64,000 nt of DNA, from NCBI GenBank assembly GCA_019096065.1, contig JAGUCH010000001.1, forward strand, positions 8,928,001 to 8,992,000. Direction: 5' to 3'. The DNA comes from Paracyclopina nana (Eukaryota > Arthropoda > Copepoda > Cyclopoida > Cyclopettidae). Positions 1 through 12,164 of this stretch are shown here, piece after piece. The first letter of the stretch is position 1, and each line of letters begins with the position of its first letter. The position numbers and the translations under genes are program-made. The notes under the pieces are model-generated. The model saw only the letters and a program-made list of their open reading frames with translations, ran no database searches and was not told where the DNA came from.

Positions 1-2500
1 ACGACAGCGTTACCCGAGCTATTTTGTTAATGCGCATTCATAATGGCATTTGTTGGGAAAGATTGATAAACAATCAAGAAATTGATTTTGTAACGACAAA
101 TTTGATGCTCTATTTTTAGGCAAGTTATGAGCTGAGACCAGCCATTTTTCTTTTAAAAAAAACCAATAAAATTATGCGATTTGATCGCCTTACTGTCACT
201 ATATTTTTTTTCAACGACAAATTTTTAAATTAAAGTGAATTCCAAGCTCAACTATTTAACGATACCAAGTGCATCTAGATAAAAGAATCTAAGTGCAGCT
301 TCATTTCGATCCATTTTCGCAAAAACTTGAAAAATGGTAACGCCGAGTCACCGAAGACTTAACTTAAAAATAAAAAACAGAAGAGAGGGCTTGGATTTTC
401 GAAAATGGAAATTTAGGTGTCCAGAGCGGAGGAGCGGTGCCACCGCCTCGGGTTATTTGAGAGAAGTGAGCAAATTTAAAGAATATATGAAAGCTCTTTG
501 GAAATAATCGTAAAACACTTGTGGACGATTACAGGCTTACAGTTGTGCTCAACCAAAAACGTAAGTAAGGACATTTCTTCTTTTGATTTGCTTGTGAATT
601 TGACATTTTTCCGGACTTTTAAGAAGATAGGAGCTGTTTGCGTCTTCATTAGATTTTTTCGTTATTCTTAATCATATTTTGGGGAGGGGAACTTCCCGCT
701 ACAATGAGTGCAGCCATCCGCATCTTCAGAAATTGATGCCTCCAATTACCTTGATATTGCCTCTTCTGTGCCTTAACTTGGAGGGAGAGGCCAACAAAAG
801 GCCAGGCATTGTCACGTCAGTTTTCAACATGAGCAGTTTTGAAGAGGATCAAGAACTTTATTAATTGCCACCTTGGTAACAGAATAGTTATCGAACAATG
901 CATCAAGGCTGTATGTACTTCTATTTTAGTGCTCTTATTTCTTGCGATTAACCTGCTTTTTAGCTTCTCCCTAGCAGTGGGAAAAGTGCTTGAGATTTTT
1001 GACAGAACATGGAAGACGAGCATCATCAAAAGCCTACTAAGCATATACTGAAAATTGCAAAAGAAAATGCGCGCCAAGTTTCTATATGCTGAGGCCACCA
1101 CATCAAAGGCCCATCTAGATGAAAAGGCCAATAGAGCCAAGAAGAAACAAAATAGTATCGGGGCCTTTCTTAGTTGAGAGAGCCCTGGCCGAGAAAAAGC
1201 AACTGGTCTGAATTAAGGTTGAACGGCGAAACGGCTTTCACTTTGCGGCTTCAAGTCGGGAAAGCAGCTCTGACCGTCGACGCATTTCGCGCGCCCCATA
1301 TCGTAGAATTCAGGCCTTCCAGTGAGGATTTTCTAGTCTGAGCTGCAAGTTTCTTTCCGAAAACATATCACCATCAGAGAAATTGGGTAAGAATAGCTTT
1401 CTTTCTCTATCTAGGTTTTTTCCTCTTGGTATGTTTTCCTATATGGGTTTGGAACAGAGAAGCATTTCCTTATCAATGATTTCTAAGTATGTTGGATTTG
1501 CATATGCTGCATTCAGATCAAAATTTAATGGATGCTCTTTAAACACCTACATCAGAGCTGTTGGAAGACTTCAAAAGAAAAAAGTCTCTCTATGTATTTA
1601 TTGCATTCATGCAAGCTGAACAGCTTTTTATGAAGCATGTGCCAGGGGGGATGGACATCAGAAAGCAAATTTTTAAAGGATGACATTAAGAACCACTAGA
1701 TTTTTTTGGTAGCAGTAAAAAGATGATGATAAGATTTCGGGTCAGAAATCATCTTGATCCCTTGATCCGTAGATGTAAGAGGATTTTTCCTTTGGAAAAT
1801 TATAAATGCGAGCCAATAGGGCTAGGCTTGAAACTAGCTTGTCCAATTTTTTTAATCTTTTAATAATGCTCTATTTTCTTCAATCAAATGGAACAAGCCC
1901 CAGTAGTTTTAAGTAATTGACATTACCTTAAATATACCTGACGTAGGTGCCACACTGGAAACTGCTTTGCTATATTAGAATACGAAATAGTAGTTTTTGC
2001 TCTAAACTTGTACATATTTTAATTTTACATATGGCTTGAAAAATTATGAAGCCACTAAGTTTCTTTTTCTAAATTGGTCGTAATCTTGTAAGTTGCTGTA
2101 GCATCGCTATGTTCCCAGTGTTTACTATCCTCTAAATAAAAGCTCGTGTTTACCCACCGACATCTCCACCTAAGACGCATCGATTCACAAAAGCCTTGAA
2201 AATTCTCTTTGAAAGGCGAGAAAAATCGTAGCACAACTATTCTACGCCATATTTCAAACTAGCTATCAATGTGAAATGGAAGATGAAAAACACAGAAAGG
2301 TTGATTCTCCTACTTTTGGTGGGAAAATCTCGGTTTTCCTTGCATGAGCTCGATCGCAGAGCAAAAAAAACTAGCAAAGGAAACACGCTATGCGTGGCTT
2401 CAAGTGAATGCTCTTGATCTTGAAAATGTAACGATTTTGCCTTCACGTACTATCGGAGAGAAAAAAGCCACCGAGTAAAGTGTCACCGCTTTTTTCACAG
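1..2500 (+). other. 5' flank and possible leader exon of the channel gene
   Basis: No protein-coding exon is recognisable here. A moderately GC-rich patch near 420-560 ends in a strong splice donor, AAAAAC followed by GTAAGTAAGG, at 560/561. A matching acceptor (polypyrimidine run then CACAG) lies at 2499-2500, just upstream of the first coding exon of the channel gene. I infer that a non-coding leader exon ending at 560 may splice to 2501, but nothing else proves transcription. The rest is AT-rich unique sequence with only short random open frames. Confidence 0.3.
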
Positions 2501-2609
2501 GCCAACATAATATTAAGTTGGAAGTAGTCTATTTATTGGTCCATGCCACCAACAAAAGCATGACATCTCCTCCCTTTCCGAATGAACAACTACTAAAGGA
2601 GTCCTCAAA

Positions 2610-5600
2610 ATGTGCTGCTTTGTGATAGTCTCTCAGCTCCTGTTGATTTCGGCTATCACCTTCGTTGACTGCTGGGTTCAAAGGGGCAAAGGAGGATCTG
2701 CAGGGTTTGACAAGCTCATAGGAGAATTTGATGAGGCGGACTTGAGGTTCAACGATTACGAGAATCGCCTAGAAGACTCTTTCTTCAAATATGTGGCAAG
2801 AACAGACGACTATGACAGAAACGAGGTCCCTTGGGAAGATGGAGGGAAGCCAGTGCAGGTCCAAATGTCGGCATACCTCAGGGAAGTAGATCCAGAAGCC
2901 TCACAACAATTTCTTCTCTGTCGGCAAGGAACCTTCGATTCCAAGTTGATTAGAATGGATGCGATGGATTAATTAGGAGAAAATAATCACAACTTTTGTG
3001 GGAGAGAGGAGGCAGCAAAGGTACACCAAGTAGTGTGCTAGTTTTAGATAGCTGGTGGGTAGAGTCTGGAGCAAGCTTTTGAGGTGTGCGATGATTTAGT
3101 AGCACTGCATTATCAGGCAGCCCTTATTACTCTTGCTCTGTTTTATTATGGAGGCTGTTCATAAAATGAAAAGACAGCATCTCTAGAGCGGAATCATTTC
3201 CTTGGAAAGAAAGGATGTTTGAAGTGGGAAGAGACTGCTTTTTTTGTTTGCCTTATTGCATTTGACATTTTCTCGGGCCCTAGGAAAGGAAAGAATCTCT
3301 TTTGTAATAGCTGCCTGTTTTTATCTCGAGATGCTTGGCTTTGTGGGAACCTTTGAAATATGAATTATTGCAGCTAGGCTATCTAGTCGAGGCCAACGCA
3401 CATGGGCACAAATAGAAAACAGTGTTTCGTCTTTACTTAATATTAAATTAGACATCAAAGTTTTCATGCAGAGTCTCTTTCTCAGAGTTTCCCCCGAGAT
3501 GAAAACAAAGGGAGTTTTTCAGGACGTTTTTACATCATACTTTTATTGCTGAATGAATGGAGTAGTGGGGCGACGACGTACGTTTGATTCGTACCATAAA
3601 AGTAGCACAAATAGGTTTGACCCATTGAATTGTGTGACTCCAGTGTCCATTCTTTTTATGGGATTCATTCGGGCCACCGCCGAATGAGATACACAAACTG
3701 CCATTCTCTCTGAAATTGTTCCAACTATATGGGATGTCTGTAAAATTCATCTTCATGCCACTACTATGCGTATGTTATGCTAAGAATGCAACTAATCTGA
3801 GATGTATCTGCGCACGTATCTGAATCTCTTATTAGGCTTTAAAAGTTGAGATAGGTTGTTGTGTGAAAAGTTTGAGTAAAACTTAGCGCAGCAGTATAAG
3901 AGGACTAATCTCTACCTAGGTTTTTTTTTTATAAAGCAAGCTTACTAAAGTTTACAAAAACCCTTGGAAACTTGGCATTAAATAGGCATTTGCCATTAGC
4001 CTTTACTTAAAGTTTGCCCAGACTCGACTTACTTTTACTTATTGGTTTATGTATGCTCAATTTGAAGGAGGCTTTCTTTGGTATTTCGGTGGTATCTCCA
4101 AGTGCTTAACAATCCTTTTGCAAAACATAACAGCTAATCAATAATGAAACAATTTCGATTTTGCTAGATGGATCACTATTTCCCCGAGGGTCAGAAACAA
4201 GAGCAAACAATCATTTCTCCAAAATTGAGGCTCTGTAGCGTCGTGCCAGAAAATGATCTCATTACACAGGGAAAAACAGAAATAATTTTGGCACCGAGTG
4301 AAGAAATGTCAGTATTGCTTGACGACATTAACACTGGCCGACAAAGAATGCTTTTGTAGCATGTCTGATATGCAAAAGGACATTGCTCTTCGTAATGTTG
4401 CTACTATGCGCTACTGAGTAGCTATCGATACAAGTCACTACTGGAATCAGTGGCACTTAATAGATAGCTTATCAAAAGCTAGATATACGTCAAAACTTCT
4501 TATTTTCATTTCCGCAAGACTTCTATCTCGGGATTAGCGACTTAGAAAACCATTACCCTTATAATTCTTGGTCGAGCACTTTAAACGAATTTTGCAGCAG
4601 CAGTGCAATCTTTCCCAAGACATAAAAATAATGTCTTACCTTTTGAGGCCCAACCAAGCTGAAAATTATTTCCAGAAAAGGGGCAACTGCTAAAATAACA
4701 CGTGAACTGTGCTGCACAAAAATCGTTGTTTGCGTGATCTCATTTAATGGGTTTTTGGCTCGGGCATGAAGTAGCAAGCGTGGGTTTTAGCTTAGCAGTG
4801 CTGTGATATTGTGCCAGTATTGACCCTCGCTGCAATTAGTTATTGCTTGCCAGATACTTCTAGGGTGATGCAAGTCAAATAAACCTCTGAGCAAGATTTA
4901 CTAACGAAAAGAATCTTTTTAACGGCCAGACGTTTGGCTCAAGGTGTCGGGGGGCTTAGCCGAGAAAGCCATTTGCCCTTCCTTTTCAAGAAAAGATAAA
5001 TGTTGGAATAATGCAAAAAAAGTAATGTGGACGAAACTATTGCACCTTAAAAAAGAAAGCCGATTGCTTTTGATGGGAAGGTTGGTTTCATCGAAGGCTG
5101 GTGGTTTAGGTACATAAGTGACCTCCCAATCTAACCTTCAAAGTGCTTTAGAAAAATGCTTCTTGCTCTTTGCAGTAAGTAGCTTGCAATAGTGGGATTC
5201 GTGTGGTGCCAAGCTAAGAAAAGCACCTGGCTTCCTTTGTAATTGTTTTTTCTTGTACCAATTCCAACAGAAGGGGCTCATTAAAACTAGCCACAAATTA
5301 TACTGTTGTTGTGAGGCTTCAAAGTAACCCGAAATGACTCACTAGAAATGTGTTAAATGTCGACGAACCAGCCCAATTGATCACTGTGGAAACCTCTCTG
5401 CGAATGACTTGGCGAGATCCGAGGCTCACGGTGCGAGTACCCGACTATAGCCCTACAGATTACGTATTTTTCCGATCGGACGTCACCCGTCACATATGGT
5501 TTCCGGATGTTTACATCGACGGCATTCAAGATTTACGCTTCCCTGCGTACAAAGTGAAACCTGCTTACTTGCGCGTGTACAATGACAGCACGCTGAAATA

Positions 5601-8600
5601 CTCGGCTCGCGTCAATTACGACGTGGCCTGCCCTATGCACTTTGAAAAGTACCCCGTGGACATTCAGAGGTGCAACATCAGCTTCGAGTCATGGGGCCAC
5701 ACGAACCACTACATAATGCTCAGTTGGCTGAGGGAGAAGCGAAAATTCAGCTCAAGCATCGCCCTAGCTCAGTTTGACTTGGATCTGCACTTTATAGAAG
5801 AGCCACCGTCAGCGTTTGGAGCCTTGGGTAAGCCTTTTTTTGTTTTCCTTTTCGCTTGGATCGTTTATTGTGGCGGGGATAAAATGGTCGTCGAGACTCT
5901 GATTTTCTCTGCAAAATTATTCATAGCGAACCGTCATTCTATATGGCTCGATGGGGTATTGTAAAACGCGCTCATCTCAAAATATTCGCTTATGTACTAA
6001 TATTAGGCAGATGCGGCGAAGCATACCTAAGCCTGTTAGTTTATTTACTCAATATCACCTAGCTTGGCCTTGGCTCAATGTTGTATCTGCATCCGCATTT
6101 TTGCCACACTGCATCGCATTTGTTGCTCTCTTGGGTAGCTCGCGGGGAACACCTCACAGTGAAATAGCCTCGGTACGTGCAACCTCAGATGACGATCAAG
6201 TAACAAAGGCTTCTGGGCCCATAATATGCAAATATGACCGAGTAAGAACAGATTACGTTGGGCAGATATAATGCTGAAGCTAGGGTATCTTTGGGTCTTG
6301 TGAGCTGGTCAGGCTTATTTCTGCCGGAAAAGAAACTAGGAATATGTGCCTCAATGCGGTAGTAATGGTATGTAGCCAGAGCCACAACAAGGACATTATG
6401 CAAGATATACCCTGTATCGGCTGCGAGTATTTTACGTGACCGGTCTTGCAGTCACATCATTTGCGCGGATACAAAGATAGATAAACACACCTTCATAGTT
6501 CGGGCCCAAGAAATGAATCGAACAGCGATCTGCTCTGGGGATTGTCTTTGACAGCCTTCCTGGGATTTTTTCGCTTAGTGTTTATGTCATATTTTCCCCC
6601 CAACTCACAGAAGGGTCACTTCTAACAAAAAAGTCGCATCGTTTTCATTGAAAATTGTGCGAAAAAGGCCATCACTAATTCGGCTCTAGATTGATGCTAA
6701 TACTTCAAAATTGACTTCCTTGATGTTTTTGGGCTGCTAAAATGTTATCTTCAGAGATTTTATTTTATCAAACTCAGATTTTGTCAATGAAACTCTATGC
6801 CAAAAGGCTGCAAGAAAATCAGAAAAAAATCATTTGTGCCTATAGATCCCTTGGACTTCAGCATTCCTCAAAGATGCTTTCCAAAAAACTTCAGTAGGAC
6901 ACCTTGGAATAATTTAGTACCCCTGTTGTGTTCATATATCCACATACTTATGAGATTTGGAGGAGTTTTTACAAACCAAACTTGTGGCTATTTCTATTAA
7001 AATTGGGGTGTTTTTGATTAATTTAGGCAATTGGATGCCTAAAAACCTAATTTCTTTACATTTTTCTAGCTTTAGAATAACTTTCCTATGATTTAGATTG
7101 GGATTTATCTAAGTAATGCCAATTTTTGGCATTCTTGAAGTTACGGTGCATTTTCACATACTTCTCAATGATGCGACTTTTTTATTAGGAGTGACCCTAC
7201 TGTGCAACTGTCAGATATTTCATAGCAGCCATTAGATATATGTTGCTGTCCGTGATTGACCGAAAAGGTTCTTGTTTGCATTTGCCCGCCGCTTTGATTC
7301 TTGCCTCTTTTTGCTCCCATTATAGAGGAAAAGATCCTGGGCCCTTAGGCACGGATCGACGGCTTCTCAAGGAAAATGTGTATAGCACAAAATGAGTGGA
7401 ATGGGAATGTGAAAAATGGCGACGACTGAAGCTGAGGAGAGAATTATATAGTTCAGTTCTCTAAGAGTCAATTAAAAGTGCCTCGAGGGGAGAAGATCGA
7501 TCGATCTTGAGCTCCAATACAGGAATTTTTCACAGTCTAAAACGATGTCAGCTTTAAAAAGTCGTGTTTCATCAACGTGATGCAAGCTAGAATTTCTTGT
7601 TAAAAGAAACTGATCGATGTTTGTCGAGTTCTCTTGGCTACCTTAAAGTTGCCTTGTTTGCTGTGCTATCCACCACCTACACCTTCTTGAGCATTTTAGG
7701 CAAATTGTGTTTACAGACTAGCTAGCAAAACAAATGGATGTCATTCAAGTTAATCAGAGGATAATGCATTTCAACTACATTCTTACGGCATCGCCATTAA
7801 TGGTCTTATTTTCGCTGAGCTAAGTATTCAAAAAAGAGCTTCTGAGGCCGTAAAAAGGGACCATAATGATATAGTACCTCCACCCAGAGTAGTTAGCCCC
7901 TCGCACATTCTTAGCCTAGGCTGGTGCGGTTTCATGCAACAGCGGAGATTTGCCGAGGTACTTCGTCTCCTTTCCGCTGAAAAATGGTCATTGCAAATTG
8001 TTTTTTAATTGCCGCTCTAAGCGGCTTTAACTGCGTCAATTCCGAGGTTTATCTGCATAATTGAACAATTCCAGGCCTCTCGAGTCCATTCAAATGGAAA
8101 CCATTTTTTCGAGCATATTTTTAATTATGAAAAAAGGAGTCTGGGGAGGAGAAATGATTAAAGATCTTCTCCTACTCGCAGGCTCTTTTCTTCTTGCCAT
8201 GCCTACGATGCACATTTGCAAAAGGGTGTATTATACACTATGTCCATCGCTTCTGATAAATTGCTCGTTCTGGAAAGCTTTTGGCGAGTGTATTCTTGGG
8301 CGTAGTGGAAGTGATGAATGGGAAGGCGAGAGGCCTCATAATTCACGAGTCAAATATTATTACCGGAAAATTTCAGGCCCCTGTACAGAGGAGAAAGCTC
8401 ATCTGGCTAATACAGAAAGCACAACTTTTGGATGAGCCACAATGATAATGCAGAGATTGTTGAGCGTAAACTAAGTAAAAGCATGTGTTTGCCATGTCGT
8501 TGCCAGTTAGTCTTACTGTTAAAGTTGTTGGTGGGTCCGCGCAAATGGATGCACATCGAGGCCGAATGTATAGCATAACATGAGCCACGAACTGCAACTG

Positions 8601-11600
8601 AACTAATTAATGCATTTTACCCTCTCATCCCTTTTACAAATCAAAGCACTGTTTCTGCTCGTGGCTGGTAAAGAACGATTGGCATGGCTACTACAAAGGG
8701 AGGCCCATTATTACCTAATCTTCTCTGGGTCTTTAGGAATGGATCTGACAGGAGACGAAATGGAGTAATCAAAAGTAGTCATTGAACATCTCATCCCTTG
8801 ATCTGGTATCTCTTCTTCGTCAGTAGAGCCTCTCCCTTTTTTGGCAGACTGTCCCTAACTCTGACTGCTTTCTATCAGGATTGAGTAAAAATGCAGTTGA
8901 ATCAAGGATATGAGGGATATCCTCGCTCCCGTGGAGGCCAGTTTAGCCTTGAAGTACAAGGAAAGAGAAGGCTTTCTTTTTATATTACTTAAAAAAAACT
9001 ACCGAGTAAATGGTAGGTTAATCAGGTTGGCCGTGGAGGTCGACAGGCCCCTGATGAAAGTCTTTTGTATTTTCTCAATCTGAACTATAATACAGCAGTG
9101 CGCAGCTTGGAGATTATCAATGCAGTAACTTTTCTTTGGATAGCGGAGAGCGTATTCATTTGCCAGCCATCACAACCAGTTGAAAAGTTGATCCAAAAGT
9201 TCGCCGTTTGAAATAACTCATCGTGATTGGTAGATTTATGCCAATAAGTGGTACATACGTGAGATGGGTAAAGCTGGACTATTCATTTCCAATTTTTACG
9301 AGCAGAAGGGCAGCCAAGAAATCCAAATTACGCCTTGGGGGATTAAAGAGAACAGACAGAAGCAACAAGGTCCAACAAGGAGAGGCAATCTTCATAGCAA
9401 CCTTATGCACAACAACGAGTGCATGCAGTAGACAATGCTTTCTTTCTTGCTACCATCACCATTAATTGGCTTCCTACTTCTTCACCATTTTCGAAGCCTC
9501 TGATCAAGAGATATACCTTTCTTGCATACGCACGCGCACGCTAGACACCCCTATATCCTACCACCAGCAAATTCTCAAATTGCCTGACTTTTAATTCATT
9601 TTTTCTGCAGCAAACTTAACGAGGTAGAAAACGAAATCTGATGAGACTTCTTCTTAACTTCTTTTGAGCTTGATGAGAGAGACCTTTCCAACATGAATTT
9701 ACCGAGGCGTAAGGCTATTTACATCTGTTGATGGGAGATCGTCAGTTTGTATTCATACTTTGTAATCCACTTTGAATCGGCTCCAATTTAAAGACCAAAT
9801 GGAATTGAAAGTAGAATTTCAAGCGTTCCCTTTTGTGCAGCAAAATTTGATTTGTGAGAAAAACTGCCTGCTGTACAAATGCAAATGGACTCGGTTTTTT
9901 CTTTTGTTACAATGCAAGCATAATTAATAAATGTTGCTAACGTCGCCTACGAAGCATTATTGGTAAGTAAGATAAGTAGCAGTTCTGGGGATCAGCTTTT
10001 CATTTATTGCGTACTGATGGCATGAAGTCACGTACATTGGCATATGCACTGCTGGATTTATCTGGAATTATTGAGGTCACAAAATTTTTAAGCCAAGAGA
10101 TGTGTTTTTCACGACCGAGCCAGTCTGATCAACAAAGAAGCTGGCATAATCCCTTTTCTGAATGAATGGTTGTAATAGGTTTCAGTGGTGCACGTGGAAA
10201 AAGGTCCTCCCCGATGTGGTATAGTAGTGTGCTACTTGCCTTTTGTACTGTGTACACTACCAGCATGACTCAAGACAAATAATATGACAGACGGGTGTAA
10301 TTGCACTGATAGATGCGAGGAGCCCGCAACGACTGGAAAGGTTCCTAAATCACGCGCGTATTTTTGTAACTAGCAATATTCCCATTAGCTATGGAAACGA
10401 ATGACCTGCTGGGGAAGTGCCACAACCTTAATCACACACAGAAAGGGAAAAGGGACATGGGATGTATCTTTGCAAAAATAATTACTTCTTTCTTGTACCT
10501 ACCAACGGTATTCTCCGTTTGTTGGTTTTTGTGAGGGAGAATTATGCCAATTGCATGAAAAAGAAAGTTCTCCACTTAGCTACCAAAGCTTTCTCTCAAA
10601 ATCCCAGGTCTGGGGACGTTTTCGCTCGACTTCCTAGGCTCTTGACAAACATCGATCGTAGGACTTGGCTTTGCCATAGTATAAGTGCGCCTCTGTGATA
10701 TAGCCTTTTTTGCACAGGAGAGTCTCGCAGCCACCCTCTGTTGACCATCATGGCTGCTTTAACTCGGATTCGTTTATTTCCCTCATTGGGCACAGCTATG
10801 CATTATTTCGCCTAGCGTTGCCAAAATAGCATCTACTAATTCCAGGGAGCTACTCTCGGGTGACAATGCAACTGGTGCTAACCCGAAAGATCACGTACCA
10901 CCTCTTCCGCACTTATCTTCCCTCCGGCCTGTTCGTCATAATCGGCTGGTTCAGCCTGTTTATCCCGCTGGACCACGTGCCAGGCCGCGTAACCATGGGC
11001 ATGACCACGCTACTCACCCTGGCAGCCATGTTCAGCGCCATCGCAACCACCACCCCGAGAGTGTCCTACTCGTCCAAGCTGGACATCTGGATGGTCTTTT
11101 GTGTCATTTTCGTCTTTGGCACCCTCATGGAGTTCAGCCTGCTCATCTTCCTGCAGAAGCAGGTCTTTTCGCCCAAGGTGATCCTGCCATCCTGGAAAAA
11201 GCTCTTGTGTCGGCCGAAAAACATGTCAGTGTCCCTGGGGAGTGTTTATCGGAAAAGGAGGCACAGCCTCAGCAACATGGCGGACGAGGCTCAGACGAGG
11301 CCCAACTCCATGCCCAATAATGCGAATGGAGGCTCGCAGGTACATTTCCAAAAAGTTAGTGAACTCATTTACTTTACAGTTGTGTGATGCGCGTTGTGGT
11401 TGCCTTGACATTCAACGCCGCTGTGCGACAGATTAAGCGGTATATTTGCTAAAAAGCATAATTTGCTGCTTGGTAGTATAGCGCGTTGTGAATTATGACA
11501 ACGAAGCTTTGAGTGAAGTAGCTTTCGTAAGTGCACTATATGTGAATTAATAATGGAGATCAAAATCCCTAAATCTTGTAGTAGATTTATTGCTCAGTAT

Positions 11601-12164
11601 AGCGACATCAGATCCTTTCTACATCGAATGGAAACATGCTGCAAGATCGCCGAAATAAAACTCTTTTCACGAGAGACCCTAGCCTTTTTAAGTGTAGCCG
11701 TAAAGAGACTTTTCACTTTAAGCCATTCGATCTGCGCGTATGAGTTGTTGTCCCAACTCTTTGAGCGTAGCAAATTTCGCCAATTATGCCTGAAAGTAGT
11801 GTACTGGCTAGGGCCAAAATGCTTTCCTTTTCAGGTGATGGTGACTGTCAGCGACATCACGGCCAACAACGTGACATTGCGCAAAGTACAAAGCAGTGGG
11901 CTGATGCACAGCTTGGAGGAAATGGAGCCGATGCCCCTGACTCCGCCGGTGGTGAACGCGTTGGACGAGCCCATCACCCTCACCTCTGACCCCCTCGAGG
12001 CGGAAGCACTCGAGAAACGCAAGCACAAGGAGGAGCTCCGCCACAAGGAGATTCTCTTCAAGATTGAACGCTACGCCATCAGCCTTTTCGCCCTATTTTT
12101 CCTGGTCTTCAACGCTGTCTATTGGGTGGACTTGTTGTACAGTGCCAAGTTCAGCGAGAGGTAG
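2610..12164 (+). CDS. Cys-loop ligand-gated ion channel subunit (GABA/glycine-receptor-like, anion-channel type)
   Basis: A pentameric receptor-channel subunit of the plasma membrane. Coding exons are about 2610-2885 (signal peptide starting MCCFVIVSQLLLISA, then the N-terminal helix region), about 5346-5827 (ligand-binding beta-sandwich), 10846-11339 (M1-M3) and 11835-12164 (intracellular loop and M4); total near 525 residues, normal for the family. The Cys-loop is C-x13-C with the core FEKYPVD. Exon 2/3 joins as GCC TTG G + GG AGC in phase 1 and exon 3/4 in phase 0. M2 follows IPLDHVPGRV, close to the PAR motif of anion channels. M4 is IERYAISLFALFFLVFNAVY. There is no second disulfide pair of the glycine/GluCl type, which favours a GABA- or arthropod pHCl-like class; the ligand is unknown. 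The exon 1/2 junction does not resolve cleanly (see findings). Intron 2 is 5 kb and holds a transposon. Confidence 0.88.
2886..5345 (+). other. Intron 1 of the channel gene
   Basis: About 2.5 kb of AT-rich sequence between the signal-peptide exon and the ligand-binding exon. The short open frames at 3535-3756 (-), 4168-4359 (+) and 4559-4777 (-) show no family resemblance and no flanking splice sites that would use them. I see no repeat or mobile element. Confidence 0.6.
6606..7204. mobile_element. Non-autonomous DNA transposon (Transib-like MITE) with RSS-like inverted ends
   Basis: Perfectly bounded 599-bp element inside intron 2 of the channel gene. The two ends are inverted repeats of 35 bp (6606-6640 and the complement of 7170-7204) that differ at only three positions. 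Each end reads CACAG(A/T)A, then a 12-bp spacer GGGTCACT(T/C)CTA, then A(C/T)AAAAAAG. A direct repeat CAACT lies at 6601-6605 and again at 7205-7209, a 5-bp target duplication. Five-base duplications with CACAG-type ends are known for the Transib superfamily, relatives of the RAG1 recombinase. The interior has no transposase; it holds a hairpin-forming palindrome near 7115-7133. The few differences between the ends suggest a fairly recent insertion. Superfamily is inference from ends and duplication only. Confidence 0.72.
7210..10845 (+). other. Remainder of channel-gene intron 2
   Basis: AT-rich intronic sequence. The longest open frame (8061-8435, +, 124 codons) has no recognisable domain and no coding-like composition. 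Nothing else supportable is seen; the acceptor CCAG at 10842-10845 opens the M1-M3 exon. Confidence 0.6.

Noticed and set aside
8061-8435. 124-codon frame in channel intron 2
   Set aside because: No recognisable family and no phase-compatible splice sites for inclusion in the channel; treated as intron.
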